From assembly GCA_016839245.1 (NCBI GenBank), contig JAEOUN010000067.1, positions 41,473 through 105,472 on the forward strand: a DNA stretch of 64,000 nt, written 5' to 3'. The position numbers and the translations under genes were made by a program. Positions 15,982 through 23,823 of this stretch are shown here, piece after piece. This DNA comes from Candidatus Thorarchaeota archaeon (lineage in GTDB: Archaea > Asgardarchaeota > Thorarchaeia > Thorarchaeales > Thorarchaeaceae). The notes beneath the pieces are model-generated. The model searched no databases. It was given only the letters and a program-made list of their open reading frames with translations, and had not been told where the DNA came from. Each line of letters begins with the position of its first letter. The first letter of the stretch is position 1.

Positions 15982-17064
15982 CTATAAGACGATATTCTCA
16001 TGCCGAATTCGGCACGTTCCCTCTTGACCAACCATACAAGGACCATAAGGATCTTCAGGAGTACAGCGCTTTCCAAAAAGCTTGCAATCTGTAGGATCAA
16101 TCATACCAAGAATTACTTCGTGACACCTACACCCAAGAAGAATATCCACTGATGTGATTTCTGGGAACTCAAATTTTTTCCGAGCATCATATTGAGAGAA
16201 TTGATCCTTGATGAAATATCCTGAATCCGGGATAACTCCAAGTCCTCTCCATGGTGCATCGTCAATATGAAATGCTTGTTCAAGAACTCGTTGAGCATCT
16301 GGATTACCCTCTCGGCGTACCACTCGTGTATATTCATTTTCAGATTCAGCTCGGTCCTCATTTATCTGAACTAGAATCATTCGTATAGCTTCTAGTACAT
16401 CAAGAGGCTCAAATCCTGCAGCAACACAGGGCACTTTGTACTTTTCTGCAAATGGTTGAAAGACATCAGTTCCAATAATTGCTGAAACATGTCCGGGAGT
16501 AATGAAACCATCTATTACATAGTCTTCGATGTTCATGAGAAGATCCATAGCTGGCGGGATGACCTTAAGAGAAGTGAAAATAGAAAAATTAGATGGAGGA
16601 TTTCGAAGGATTTCAAGAGCTATTGTTGGTGCTGTTGTTTCAAATCCAACTCCAATGAAAATGACTTCTTTGCCGGGATTCTTACGTGCAATATCAACGG
16701 CTTCACTTGCACCATAAACGATGCGGACATCAGCACCTTTTGTGCGTTCTTTTGCAAGTGACGATTCTGTAGAGGGAACTCGAGCCATATCGCCAAAAGT
16801 AGCAATTATGTGACCCTGACGCGCGAGCTCGATAACCATATCAACATCTTCAGTAGCACAGACACAGACCGGGCAACCAGGACCTGCTACTAGATTCAAA
16901 TTTTTAGGGAGTATAGTACGAATACCATGATGACTAATGGTGTCTTCATGAGTCCCACAAACATGGATGATTCGTAGTTTTCGATTCTTACTAAGAGATT
17001 GTATCTCGCTGACAAGGGTTTTAGCATATCGCTCATTTCGAAAACTCGTCTGTTCTCTCATCAA
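15982..17064 (-). CDS. hypD: Hydrogenase maturation protein HypD
   Basis: Scaffold on which the Fe(CN)2CO centre of NiFe hydrogenase is assembled together with HypC. 360 residues. Key motifs are all present: HVCGTHEDTISHHGI near residue 35, GPGCPVCVCATEDVD near 62, GFETTAPTIALEIL near 150, GFITPGHVSAIIG, and the C-terminal cluster region CRCHEVILG with CKLFGKRCTPEDPYGPCMVG. HypC, HypE, HypF or hydrogenase structural genes are not adjacent. The presence implies a NiFe hydrogenase elsewhere in the genome. The roughly 135 bases between the MobA terminator and this stop contain nothing I can identify. Confidence 0.95.
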   Translation of the reverse strand: MMREQTSFRNERYAKTLVSEIQSLSKNRKLRIIHVCGTHEDTISHHGIRTILPKNLNLVAGPGCPVCVCATEDVDMVIELARQGHIIATFGDMARVPSTESSLAKERTKGADVRIVYGASEAVDIARKNPGKEVIFIGVGFETTAPTIALEILRNPPSNFSIFTSLKVIPPAMDLLMNIEDYVIDGFITPGHVSAIIGTDVFQPFAEKYKVPCVAAGFEPLDVLEAIRMILVQINEDRAESENEYTRVVRREGNPDAQRVLEQAFHIDDAPWRGLGVIPDSGYFIKDQFSQYDARKKFEFPEITSVDILLGCRCHEVILGMIDPTDCKLFGKRCTPEDPYGPCMVGQEGTCRIRHENIVL

Positions 17065-17122
17065 TTTTGAAACGCTCAGGTTGAATAGAGAGCAGATAAA
17101 AGTAAAGACTTGTGGTAGTGAG

Positions 17123-17575
17123 TTATTTTGAACTTTTTTCGTAACCTTCCAAAATCGCTAGAGCCTCGCCAACGGTAATTGAGAGAGTACTTGCTAATTC
17201 TTTTGGTGTGATAGTAGGATTATTTGGAATTATGAAATTATGAGCATACGCTGCATTATTTACAAATAATGGATTATTGCGAGCGGTCTCAATCAAGATT
17301 TTCCATAAGGGATGCCCTTTGAAATCAGCCACATCAATGTCAATCGTTCGACCAGACTCATACTTGATAGATCGTATATTTGGAAGAGTGTCATCTGTTC
17401 GGTTATTATCAATCGTATGTCCAATTAGCTTCTCCTGTTTCAAAGTAGCGTCCACCCTGAAATTTTCCCGGCGTAGCCCAATCATGGGTACATCGTATAA
17501 TTTCTCGTGATATGGATATAAGCATTGTTGAAGTTTCACTATCAATCTAGAAGACGCGCGAAATATTCTAGACAT
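17123..17575 (-). CDS. Hypothetical 150-residue protein
   Basis: No family recognised. The N-terminal 25 residues are basic, the middle is mixed, and the C-terminal 35 residues (TITPKELASTLSITVGEALAILEGY) look like a helix-turn-helix or small helical hairpin. No Cys cluster or membrane span. ATG at 17575 is used; an internal ATG at 17485 (MIGLRRENF) is an alternative, and neither has a clear ribosome binding site. It is downstream of nothing obvious and 58 bases upstream of the HypD start in direction of transcription. Confidence 0.55.
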   Translation of the reverse strand: MSRIFRASSRLIVKLQQCLYPYHEKLYDVPMIGLRRENFRVDATLKQEKLIGHTIDNNRTDDTLPNIRSIKYESGRTIDIDVADFKGHPLWKILIETARNNPLFVNNAAYAHNFIIPNNPTITPKELASTLSITVGEALAILEGYEKSSK

Positions 17576-17689
17576 TAACTTAAATGCAAAAATTCAAGAC
17601 TAGTCCTATGTAGTAAGGTTTAACAAGATAAGACTAGAGTCATCCATTGAAAAATAGACCTATTGGTCAGATTATGGAGATTGTTATTA

Positions 17690-17986
17690 TTGCCTCAAGG
17701 CATTCGAAGAATCGTGTTAGATGTTCTGAAGCCACATAGTCCACGCCTGACGGACTTAGCGTTAATGATTACACGTTACGAACAAGTGAGTGGATTGAAT
17801 ATCTCATTAAAGGAAGTAGATCAGAATACAGAGAGTATAACCCTTACCATCGAAGGAGATGACTTAAGCTACGATTCCATCAAAGAGATATTAGAACAAG
17901 CAGGAGCCGTGATTCATTCAATTGATCAAGTCGTTGCAGGAAGACGATTTGTTGAAGAAGTATCACTTCAACCAGAAAATACATAG
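17690..17986 (+). CDS. DUF211-family protein
   Basis: A small ferredoxin-like-fold protein of about 98 residues. The conserved body is GIRRIVLDVLKPHSPRLTDL, then ISLKEVDQNTESITLTIEG and the ending AVIHSIDQVVAGRRFVEE, which matches archaeal DUF211 throughout. Function of the family is unknown; structures show small-molecule or metal-binding oligomers. The start is placed at TTG 17690 because GGAG lies about 10 bases upstream and the conserved region begins immediately after; an ATG at 17663 would add nine poorly conserved residues. Confidence 0.85.
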   Translation: MPQGIRRIVLDVLKPHSPRLTDLALMITRYEQVSGLNISLKEVDQNTESITLTIEGDDLSYDSIKEILEQAGAVIHSIDQVVAGRRFVEEVSLQPENT

Positions 17987-17993
17987 AAATCCA

Positions 17994-18617
17994 TCAAGTA
18001 TGATTCAGCTGGTCAAAGAGTCGTTTACTTTCAATCTCAATCTTCTTTCGTACGAGCGTGTATATTTCCTGTTCGAAAACTGAAGGTACAATCTTGACAG
18101 TATTACACAATTGATCTACTATTTTCTCTGCAAGATATTCTGGAGGATCAATACTTCGATTTATGATGCTATTAGCAACTTCTTCACCTACAGCTGTACG
18201 AACAACTGATTCAACAACACTCGCAACAATTCCTTGAGGATCCATGAAAAAGGGAAGATGCGTATTATCGTGGAGTATGTAGAATCCGAGCTTTTCAGTA
18301 ATACTCTCTGTATACCATTCAATACTCGATTCTTTCATATTTAGCTTTGTCGCAAAGGCATTCTTTGTCAAGGGATTGGGATGACTCCAAGGATGACGAG
18401 TCACCATATAGAGTGCGGCTGCAAAAAAGGGATCCTCTTCACGAGGCAATCCTTCTGTAGAAACATACCGGCGAACTAAGTCGAGCGCTATTTTCTCATA
18501 CCGCTCGTCAATCTTGTTTTCTTTAAAGAATTCATGAGCACTGAGGACCATTGATACAACCACCTGAGGACTAACAGCCAAGTTGTCTATTACGTGATTA
18601 GATTCCAAAGGGCCCAC
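17994..18617 (-). CDS. Hypothetical helical protein, possibly cyclin-like
   Basis: 207 residues, mainly helical and soluble. The segment DPFFAAALYMVTRHPWSHPNPLTKNAFATKLNMKESSIEWY (two pieces) resembles the helical repeat of TFIIB/cyclin-type domains ending in a helix-turn-helix, but the match is weak and no zinc ribbon is present. Start GTG 18617 or TTG 18608 (the latter has GGAG at a better distance). It is convergent with DUF211 and 7 bases apart. No function is assigned. Confidence 0.6.
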   Translation of the reverse strand: MGPLESNHVIDNLAVSPQVVVSMVLSAHEFFKENKIDERYEKIALDLVRRYVSTEGLPREEDPFFAAALYMVTRHPWSHPNPLTKNAFATKLNMKESSIEWYTESITEKLGFYILHDNTHLPFFMDPQGIVASVVESVVRTAVGEEVANSIINRSIDPPEYLAEKIVDQLCNTVKIVPSVFEQEIYTLVRKKIEIESKRLFDQLNHT

Positions 18618-18721
18618 TCCAAAACATAATGTTGCAATTCGCTTGCCTTTAGTGCTAGCTTATAGGTTATATTCTTTTTCAAAGGAAGACAAGGTGTGTT
18701 TCCAAAGGCGCCACGGGCAAA

Positions 18722-19285
18722 TCAACGAGCACTATATGTCTTTTCAAGAGCCCATCTTAATGCATTTTGAATCTCTTTAAGGCGAGCGTCATCACCAAAG
18801 TTACGGATTATCATTTCATCAAGAATGTTGTCTTCAGCATTGACATCAAAGTCAAATGCCTCATCCCATTCAATCTCACCATTTTCAACACGATGTCGAT
18901 CCTCTTGTTGGAACTTGCCCAATATTCGTTCGACAAAGAATCGTGCAAATGCGCCGCGTGTAATATCGTATATTGCGTGCTCAGCAGGGATAATTCTCAT
19001 ACTCTGCTCAATTATTTCGATAGTGCCTAACTCCAAATCTCCAGCTTTGTTCATTAGAGTGATAGTCTGTGACTCACTACCACTTGCTTCCGACTCTGCG
19101 GCAGTACTAGCTTGCGCAGTAGAAGCTATTGCAGTATCAGCAGTAATGAAGCTACTTCGCGCAATCTGGGCATCTAAATCCTCTATGTGCTGTTCTAATC
19201 TAGCTATCATGTCCTTTAGTCTATCAATCTCTTTATTCAGCTCGGTTCGTATACTAAGAAGAACTTGTATCTCTGGAGTTGCCAA
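18722..19285 (-). CDS. Hypothetical protein with N-terminal coiled coil
   Basis: 187 residues: coiled coil at about 5-42 (LNKEIDRLKDMIARLEQHIEDL), an Ala/Ser/Thr-rich linker at about 45-75, and a compact acidic C-terminal domain of about 110 residues (SMRIIPAEHAIYDITRGAFARFFVERILG; then DEAFDFDVNAEDNILDEMIIRNFG). The TTG start has GGTGTGA six bases upstream. The architecture suggests an oligomerising adaptor. Not recognised; the ferredoxin gene follows upstream on the same strand. Confidence 0.65.
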   Translation of the reverse strand: MATPEIQVLLSIRTELNKEIDRLKDMIARLEQHIEDLDAQIARSSFITADTAIASTAQASTAAESEASGSESQTITLMNKAGDLELGTIEIIEQSMRIIPAEHAIYDITRGAFARFFVERILGKFQQEDRHRVENGEIEWDEAFDFDVNAEDNILDEMIIRNFGDDARLKEIQNALRWALEKTYSAR

Positions 19286-19411
19286 TTCTCACACCTACAT
19301 AGACTTTAGACTAATCAATTCATACTCTAACAATATATCATTCATTGTATTATTAGTGCTCGTAGAAAATGAGTGAGAACTAGATAAGTAATAGTCTTGA
19401 TGTTCCAATGA

Positions 19412-19636
19412 TTAGGTTTCTTCCTCAATAACAGTAATGGCAAAATCAGGACACTCAAGTTCACATAGATGACATACTTTGCATGCCTTGATGTCCACAA
19501 CAATGGGCATAAAGAATCCTCGATTATCCACTTCTTTAGAAATGGCTAGAACATTATGAGGACAAACTGAGATGCATATGTGGCAGCCTTTGCACATCTT
19601 TGAATCTACTTCGATTTGCTTGGCTCTTTTTGGCAT
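19412..19636 (-). CDS. 2[4Fe-4S] ferredoxin, delta-subunit-like
   Basis: 74 residues with two cluster motifs, CKGCHICISVCPHNVL and CKVCHLCELECPDFAI. Spacing between them and the N-terminal IEVDSKMC are typical of the delta (KorD/PorD-type) subunit of 2-oxoacid:ferredoxin oxidoreductases. No catalytic alpha, beta or gamma subunit genes are next to it, so it may work as a free ferredoxin or with subunits encoded elsewhere. GAGGTT precedes the ATG at a suitable distance. Confidence 0.85.
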   Translation of the reverse strand: MPKRAKQIEVDSKMCKGCHICISVCPHNVLAISKEVDNRGFFMPIVVDIKACKVCHLCELECPDFAITVIEEET

Positions 19637-19755
19637 TGGTTGAACCTCAATTCTCGACGAAATCTGGAGAGATATAAAACGCTATTTATCTGACAAGAAA
19701 TGAAGATGATTAAATACCCAAACTATGGTCAATATTGTGCACAGGTGTGATTTGT

Positions 19756-20466
19756 TTGAAACCGTATGTGGTGTTCATGTGCCCAAAATGCAAAGGCTTC
19801 ACCAATGCGCCAATGGGACAGAGAAGGAGAAGATGTAGCTATTGTGGTAACATTATTGATATTTCAAAAGCAAATCTAGCGATTTTTGATACTCCAGAAC
19901 AAGCATCCGCGGCAGTAAAGGAATTTAACGCATCGAAAGGCGGGGATGAATTCAAAGAGGCTGTTGAAAGATCTCGAGAACATTTCAAATCTCTATTACC
20001 CCCTCAGCAGATAGATGGAAAGGATATTTCCGATGACGAAAGACTTGCTCCGCCTCAGGGAAAAAGAAGAATCCTTATGGCAATATTAGAAAAAGAGGCA
20101 CAGAATAGACCATGTTCTCTTGACAAGCTAGAAAAAATGATCGAAACTGAAGGATTGGAATGGACATGGGTGGAGAAGCAGATTGAGTCCTTGGCTAATA
20201 GCGGAGTGCTCATTTTCCCACGACCTTGGACAATTCAACTTGTCATTATTGATGATAAATTAGAGTCAAGTGCAAGTAGTAAGGATGTGACAGAGGATAT
20301 AATATCGTTACTAAAAAGCGAAGGGGGAGCAACACGAGTGGATGAAATTATAGACTTCTTTACTAAGAGGGGCATTTCAGAAGATTCAGTAGAAAATTCA
20401 TTGGAACGTCTGATGCGATCAGGTGATATTTACCAACCCCGTCCGGGTTTTGTACAAATCATATGA
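19756..20466 (+). CDS. Zinc-ribbon / winged-helix protein with MCM-type C-terminal domain
   Basis: About 236 residues. The N-terminus is a C4 ribbon (FMCPKCKGF, CSYCGN) followed by IDISKANLAIFDTPEQASAAVKEFN, a DUF1922-like layout. Two winged-helix regions follow: residues about 105-165 (RRILMAILEKEAQN to FPRPW) and about 180-236. The second ends in RLMRSGDIYQPRPGFVQII, closely resembling the C-terminal winged helix of archaeal MCM helicases. It has no ATPase. This suggests a DNA- or replisome-associated protein. Start is TTG 19756 with AGGTG eight bases upstream; a TTG seven codons further up (19735) is possible. Confidence 0.65.
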   Translation: MKPYVVFMCPKCKGFTNAPMGQRRRRCSYCGNIIDISKANLAIFDTPEQASAAVKEFNASKGGDEFKEAVERSREHFKSLLPPQQIDGKDISDDERLAPPQGKRRILMAILEKEAQNRPCSLDKLEKMIETEGLEWTWVEKQIESLANSGVLIFPRPWTIQLVIIDDKLESSASSKDVTEDIISLLKSEGGATRVDEIIDFFTKRGISEDSVENSLERLMRSGDIYQPRPGFVQII

Positions 20467-20515
20467 CCAATACGATTCATTGAATAAGCCTTGAATCTAT
20501 TATGTGGTGAGAGAA

Positions 20516-20905
20516 ATGCCTATTGTCGAACTCGTGGCCAAAAAGATGCTGGAGAATAATCCAGAATTAGGTCTCGAAATAGTCGACTTAATTGTACTTT
20601 TATGGATGTATTCCAATCCATATGATAGTCATCGACGCCAACTCAGCTCAATGCGTACCGTCTTAAAGATGACAGAAACCATGCAGGTTCCTGGAGGAGG
20701 GTTAGATATCACTGAGGAGGAACTTACGCAGATAGTACTAAAGAGTCTTCAAAAACTAAGGAGATTAGGACTGGCATTTATTCAATCTGCAGGGATTCAT
20801 TATATCAAAGGTACGCTGACAGAGTCAGGAATTGAATTTGTGAAGAAAAATGTACAAACGCCAATTATGAAACGCGTCACCGCAGAGTTTGGAAATAATC
20901 CCTAA
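20516..20905 (+). CDS. Hypothetical protein, winged-helix-like
   Basis: About 129 residues, soluble, helical. LDITEEELTQIVLKSLQKLRRLGLAFI and TLTESGIEFVKKN give a helix-helix-strand pattern like a winged helix with a terminal recognition helix. ATG 20516 is chosen for the GGTGAGAG directly upstream; a GTG four codons earlier is possible. It follows the zinc-ribbon/winged-helix gene by 49 bases on the same strand. Not recognised as a named family. Confidence 0.6.
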   Translation: MPIVELVAKKMLENNPELGLEIVDLIVLLWMYSNPYDSHRRQLSSMRTVLKMTETMQVPGGGLDITEEELTQIVLKSLQKLRRLGLAFIQSAGIHYIKGTLTESGIEFVKKNVQTPIMKRVTAEFGNNP

Positions 20906-20931
20906 TGCATAATCACAGACATGTGACAATG

Positions 20932-20938
20932 TTTAAAT
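20932..20938 (+). promoter_or_regulatory. Candidate TATA box of the ribosomal operon
   Basis: TTTAAAT lies in an AT-rich patch about 210 bases before the uL22 start. Initiation about 25 bases downstream would give an unusually long leader of roughly 185 nt, which contains the hairpins annotated separately. Confidence 0.4.
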
Positions 20939-20979
20939 GTAAACAATTTCCGAAAGCGGTGAGTCGCAATTAGGACGTG

Positions 20980-21034
20980 ACTGTTTCAGCTCCTTAGGAG
21001 ACAGTACAGGCATCTTAGTTCTGCTCGCGAGAAC
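20980..21034 (+). promoter_or_regulatory. Two hairpins in the leader of the ribosomal operon
   Basis: Hairpin 1 (20980-21005): outer stem ACTGT/ACAGT and inner stem CTCC/GGAG closing a TTA loop, with five unpaired bases on one side. Hairpin 2 (21018-21034): GTTCT/AGAAC around a GC-rich loop containing CTCGCG. No open frame occupies the roughly 240 bases between the previous gene and uL22. Ribosomal protein leaders often carry binding sites for autogenous control; that role here is inference. Confidence 0.35.
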
Positions 21035-21145
21035 AGCTTGTAAACGTGTGCCAAATGGACTGGAGTGGTTGCATAACGCGATAATGACTTCAAGCTTACA
21101 TAATAAAATGAGCTTTGAAAAGTCCCACAGCGGAAGTGAGGCAAG

Positions 21146-21610
21146 ATGCCATCATATGGATATTCAATCATAGGCATTGACCCGGATAGGACAGCTATCG
21201 CTAGCGGTAGAAACATGCGGGTATCCCCGAAACACTGCAGAGAAGTCTGTAAAGAGATTCGAGGGAAGAATCTTGACAAGGCCATCGAATTATTAGAGGC
21301 AGTTGTTGAAGAAAAAGCATGGATTCCCTATAAGCGTCATTACAAGAAACGCGGACATCATCCCGGAATGAAAAAATGGGCAGCTGGAGGACATCCAGTA
21401 AAAGCATCAAATTACATCTTAAAAATTCTGAAGAATGCTGAATCAAATGCTGACAATAAGGGTCTAGATATCGATCGACTCAAAGTCATTCATGCAGTCA
21501 CACATAGAGGTAGAATCTACAAGAAATTTGTCGAGAGAGCATTTGGAAGGAGTACAGCCTATTTTGAACAATCTTCCCATGTGGAAATTGTAGTTGAAGA
21601 GGTGGACTAA
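21146..21610 (+). CDS. rpl22: Ribosomal protein uL22
   Basis: Large-subunit protein lining the exit tunnel. 154 residues, with the archaeal/eukaryotic N-terminal extension (MPSYGYSIIGIDPDRTAIASG), the NMRVSPKHCREVCKEIRG core, the basic tunnel loop around RHYKKRGHHPGMKKWAAGGHP, and VTHRGRIYKKFVERAFGRS before the C-terminus. It is the first gene of the cluster here; the genes that usually precede it in archaea (uL3, uL4, uL23, uL2, uS19) are not in front. GTGAGG precedes the ATG. Confidence 0.96.
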   Translation: MPSYGYSIIGIDPDRTAIASGRNMRVSPKHCREVCKEIRGKNLDKAIELLEAVVEEKAWIPYKRHYKKRGHHPGMKKWAAGGHPVKASNYILKILKNAESNADNKGLDIDRLKVIHAVTHRGRIYKKFVERAFGRSTAYFEQSSHVEIVVEEVD

Positions 21611-22525
21611 GTGTCGGCAGTGAAATACTTCGTTGAGCAAAATTCACGAAGGCTTGCAATTGACGAGTTCCTTTCAAAAGAACTCAATGCTGCAGGATAT
21701 GGTGGTGTTGAGATTCGGAAGATGCCAATGAAAACGGAGGTCGTTGTTCATGCATCCCGCCCTGGCGTTGTCATTGGACGCCGTGGATCAAAAATCAGAG
21801 ATCTGACCTATATACTTGAGAATGAATTCGGTATCGAAAATGTACAGGTCGAGGTCAATGAGATTGAGAATCCATGGTTAGATGCAGCAGTAATGGCGTC
21901 TAGACTTGCTAGACAACTAGAACGTGGAGTACGATTCCGCAGAATGGCGTATTGGATTCTTAGAAGAGTCATGAGAGCCGGTGCAATTGGTTGCGAAATT
22001 ATTGTAAAAGGAAAACTCTCAAGCCGAAGAGCACGATACCAGAAATTCAAACAGGGTACAATTGCCAAAACAGGAGAGCCAGCTGATGCATTTGTAGATG
22101 AGGCAGATGACAGAGCAGTTCTCAAACCAGGAGTTATTGGAATCAAGGTACGGATCATGAGGCCAGAATCAAAACTTCCTGGTATTGTCCACATTAAACC
22201 ACCAAAGCCTAGAAAACAAGAAGAGATTGAGTTAGTGAAGAAACCAGAGGAAGAAGTCACCTCTGATGAAGAAGAAGTTGTGGAAGAGGTTTTGGAGGGA
22301 ATTACAGATATTGATGAATTACGTGAACTTGAGGAACTTGATGGACTTGAGCTCGTAGATGATGTGACATCAGACGAGGTTATCTCAACACCAGAAGAGA
22401 AACCTGAGAAAAAAGTCACCGAAAAAGAAACTGAAACAAAGAATGAGAAACTCGATAATGTGGAGGATTCTATTGCCGAAGATCTTGAACAGCTTGATGC
22501 TTTGGACAAGGAGGAAATTGACTGA
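21611..22525 (+). CDS. rps3: Ribosomal protein uS3 with long acidic C-terminal tail
   Basis: 304 residues starting with GTG directly at the uL22 stop. The KH domain (VVHASRPGVVIGRRGSKIRDL) and the conserved C-terminal domain (ARRARYQKFKQGTI region, GVIGIKVRIMRPESKLPG) end near residue 200. The remaining about 100 residues are highly acidic and repetitive (EEVTSDEEEVVEEVLEG and similar). Archaeal uS3 usually ends within 20-50 residues after the core, so this tail is long. Its codon use looks like the rest of the gene. The stop overlaps the uL29 ATG. Confidence 0.95.
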   Translation: MSAVKYFVEQNSRRLAIDEFLSKELNAAGYGGVEIRKMPMKTEVVVHASRPGVVIGRRGSKIRDLTYILENEFGIENVQVEVNEIENPWLDAAVMASRLARQLERGVRFRRMAYWILRRVMRAGAIGCEIIVKGKLSSRRARYQKFKQGTIAKTGEPADAFVDEADDRAVLKPGVIGIKVRIMRPESKLPGIVHIKPPKPRKQEEIELVKKPEEEVTSDEEEVVEEVLEGITDIDELRELEELDGLELVDDVTSDEVISTPEEKPEKKVTEKETETKNEKLDNVEDSIAEDLEQLDALDKEEID

Positions 22526-22737
22526 TGGCAGGACTTACAGCTAAGGACATTCGAAAATTGACATCTGCTGAGCGTCAAAAGAAACTATCGGATCTCTATA
22601 ATGAAATGTCAAGTATCAGAATCGAGTCAGCCACTGGAGGTGGCACTGAAAATCCCTACAAGATTAGAATAGTACGGAGAGCTATTGCTCGAATATTGAC
22701 GATTCAAAGAGAAGAAGAATTGGAGGCGTCCAAATGA
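22525..22737 (+). CDS. rpl29: Ribosomal protein uL29
   Basis: 70-residue two-helix protein that binds near the exit tunnel. LTAKDIRKLTSAERQKKLSDL and the ending RRAIARILTIQREEELE are typical of archaeal uL29 including the KIRxVRRxIARILT motif. The ATG overlaps the uS3 stop by one base (TGATG), and its own stop overlaps the Rpp29 start, so the three genes are translationally coupled. Confidence 0.93.
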   Translation: MAGLTAKDIRKLTSAERQKKLSDLYNEMSSIRIESATGGGTENPYKIRIVRRAIARILTIQREEELEASK

Positions 22738-23018
22738 ATATAGCCCCTGATAATATCTTGAAACACGAACTCGTTGGTCTTTCTACACATATTGTTGAAT
22801 CAAGAGACCCACATCTCTTTTGTCGAAGAGGAACTATTCTTGGTGAAACAAAAGAAATGCTTCATCTCGATACAGAGAGAGGACAAATGAGTGTGTCTAA
22901 GGGCATTTGTGTTTTTGATATTACACTCCCGAATGGATTGGTCGTACGTATTGATGGCAAGAGGCTGATTGGGAGACCTGAGGACAGAGTGAAAAAACGC
23001 CTCAATAGGAGCTGGTGA
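22734..23018 (+). CDS. rnp1: RNase P protein component 1 (Rpp29/Pop4)
   Basis: 94 residues of the Sm-like Rpp29 fold: ILKHELVGLSTHIVESRDPH at the N-terminus, RGTILGETKEMLHL, and the C-terminal GKRLIGRPEDRVKKRLNR motif. Rpp29 binds the specificity domain of RNase P RNA together with Rpp21. The RNA partner (rnpB) is in the same window at 41829-42171. Position between uL29 and uS17 is the standard archaeal one; the SUI1 gene that often sits just before it has moved to 8503. Confidence 0.93.
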   Translation: MNIAPDNILKHELVGLSTHIVESRDPHLFCRRGTILGETKEMLHLDTERGQMSVSKGICVFDITLPNGLVVRIDGKRLIGRPEDRVKKRLNRSW

Positions 23019-23020
23019 GC

Positions 23021-23386
23021 ATGACTGAAACCAAGAGAAAGGTTCGAAATATCGGTATCCCAAATGTGGAGCCACCAGAGAAGACATGTGATGATATTCA
23101 TTGTCCATTCCATGGTGACCTTCCCGTAAGAGGCAGAGTAATGGAAGGAATAGTAACTAGCACAGAGATGCATAAGACTATTTCATTCAGGAGAGACTTC
23201 CTAAGCCTCGTTAAGAAATACTCTAGATATGAGAGACGACGATCAAAGAAACTTGCTCATCTTCCACCTTGTCTAGACGCTCGTGTTGGTGATACAGTAA
23301 AGGTCGTTGAATGTCGACCATTGAGCAAGAATGTATCAAATGTGGTTGTTTCTGTGATAAGAGCAGAGGGAGCACAGGAGGAGTAA
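23021..23386 (+). CDS. rps17: Ribosomal protein uS17
   Basis: About 121 residues. Core motifs: CPFHGDLPVRGRVMEGIVTS, MHKTISFRRDF, KYSRYERRRSKKLAHLPPCLDARVGDTVKVVECRPLSK. The N-terminal extension (RKVRNIGIPNVEPPEKTCDD) is the archaeal type. It binds 16S rRNA in the platform region. ATG 23021 is chosen; a GTG at 23015 overlaps the Rpp29 stop and is an equally coupled alternative. An AGGAG precedes both. Confidence 0.94.
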   Translation: MTETKRKVRNIGIPNVEPPEKTCDDIHCPFHGDLPVRGRVMEGIVTSTEMHKTISFRRDFLSLVKKYSRYERRRSKKLAHLPPCLDARVGDTVKVVECRPLSKNVSNVVVSVIRAEGAQEE

Positions 23387-23389
23387 TCA

Positions 23390-23812
23390 ATGTCAAGAAA
23401 GGTCGGAAGAGGAATTCGAAAATTCATTCCAAGAATTGCAAGAGGTTTGCCGATTGGAGCCACTATTATGTGTGCAGACAACTCAGGAGCGAAAGAACTT
23501 CAGCTCATCACAGTCTTTGGATATAAGGGCAAACTAAGAAAGATTGGCAAGGCTGGAATTGGAGACCTCGTTAACGTATCAGTTCTCAAAGGAAAGCAGG
23601 AATTGAGAAAACAAGTCCTTCAAGCTGTCATTGTAAGGCAGAGAAAGCCATACAGAAGACCGGATGGCACATGGATGCAGTTTGAAGACAATGCAGCAGT
23701 TCTCGTCAAACCAGGTGGTGAACCTCAAGGTTCAGAACTCAGAGGACCCATGGCTCGAGAAGTGGCACTGAAATGGCCACGTGTTGCTGCAATCGCTTCA
23801 AAGATTGTGTAG
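23390..23812 (+). CDS. rpl14: Ribosomal protein uL14
   Basis: 140 residues, with the conserved ATIMCADNSGAKELQLITV and the ending GPMAREVALKWPRVAAIASKIV typical of archaeal uL14. It forms part of the factor/subunit interface and contacts eL24/uL3. The gene follows uS17 by three bases with GAGGAG upstream of the ATG. Confidence 0.96.
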   Translation: MSRKVGRGIRKFIPRIARGLPIGATIMCADNSGAKELQLITVFGYKGKLRKIGKAGIGDLVNVSVLKGKQELRKQVLQAVIVRQRKPYRRPDGTWMQFEDNAAVLVKPGGEPQGSELRGPMAREVALKWPRVAAIASKIV

Positions 23813-23823
23813 GGGGAAAAGAA

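Noticed and set aside
15846..16094. 82-codon open frame on the plus strand
   Set aside because: Overlaps the 3' part of HypD on the other strand, has no ribosome binding site and no plausible domain.
21808..22578. 256-codon minus-strand frame, Ser-rich
   Set aside because: Antisense of uS3 and its acidic tail; composition (long Ser runs) reflects the GAA/GAT codons on the other strand.
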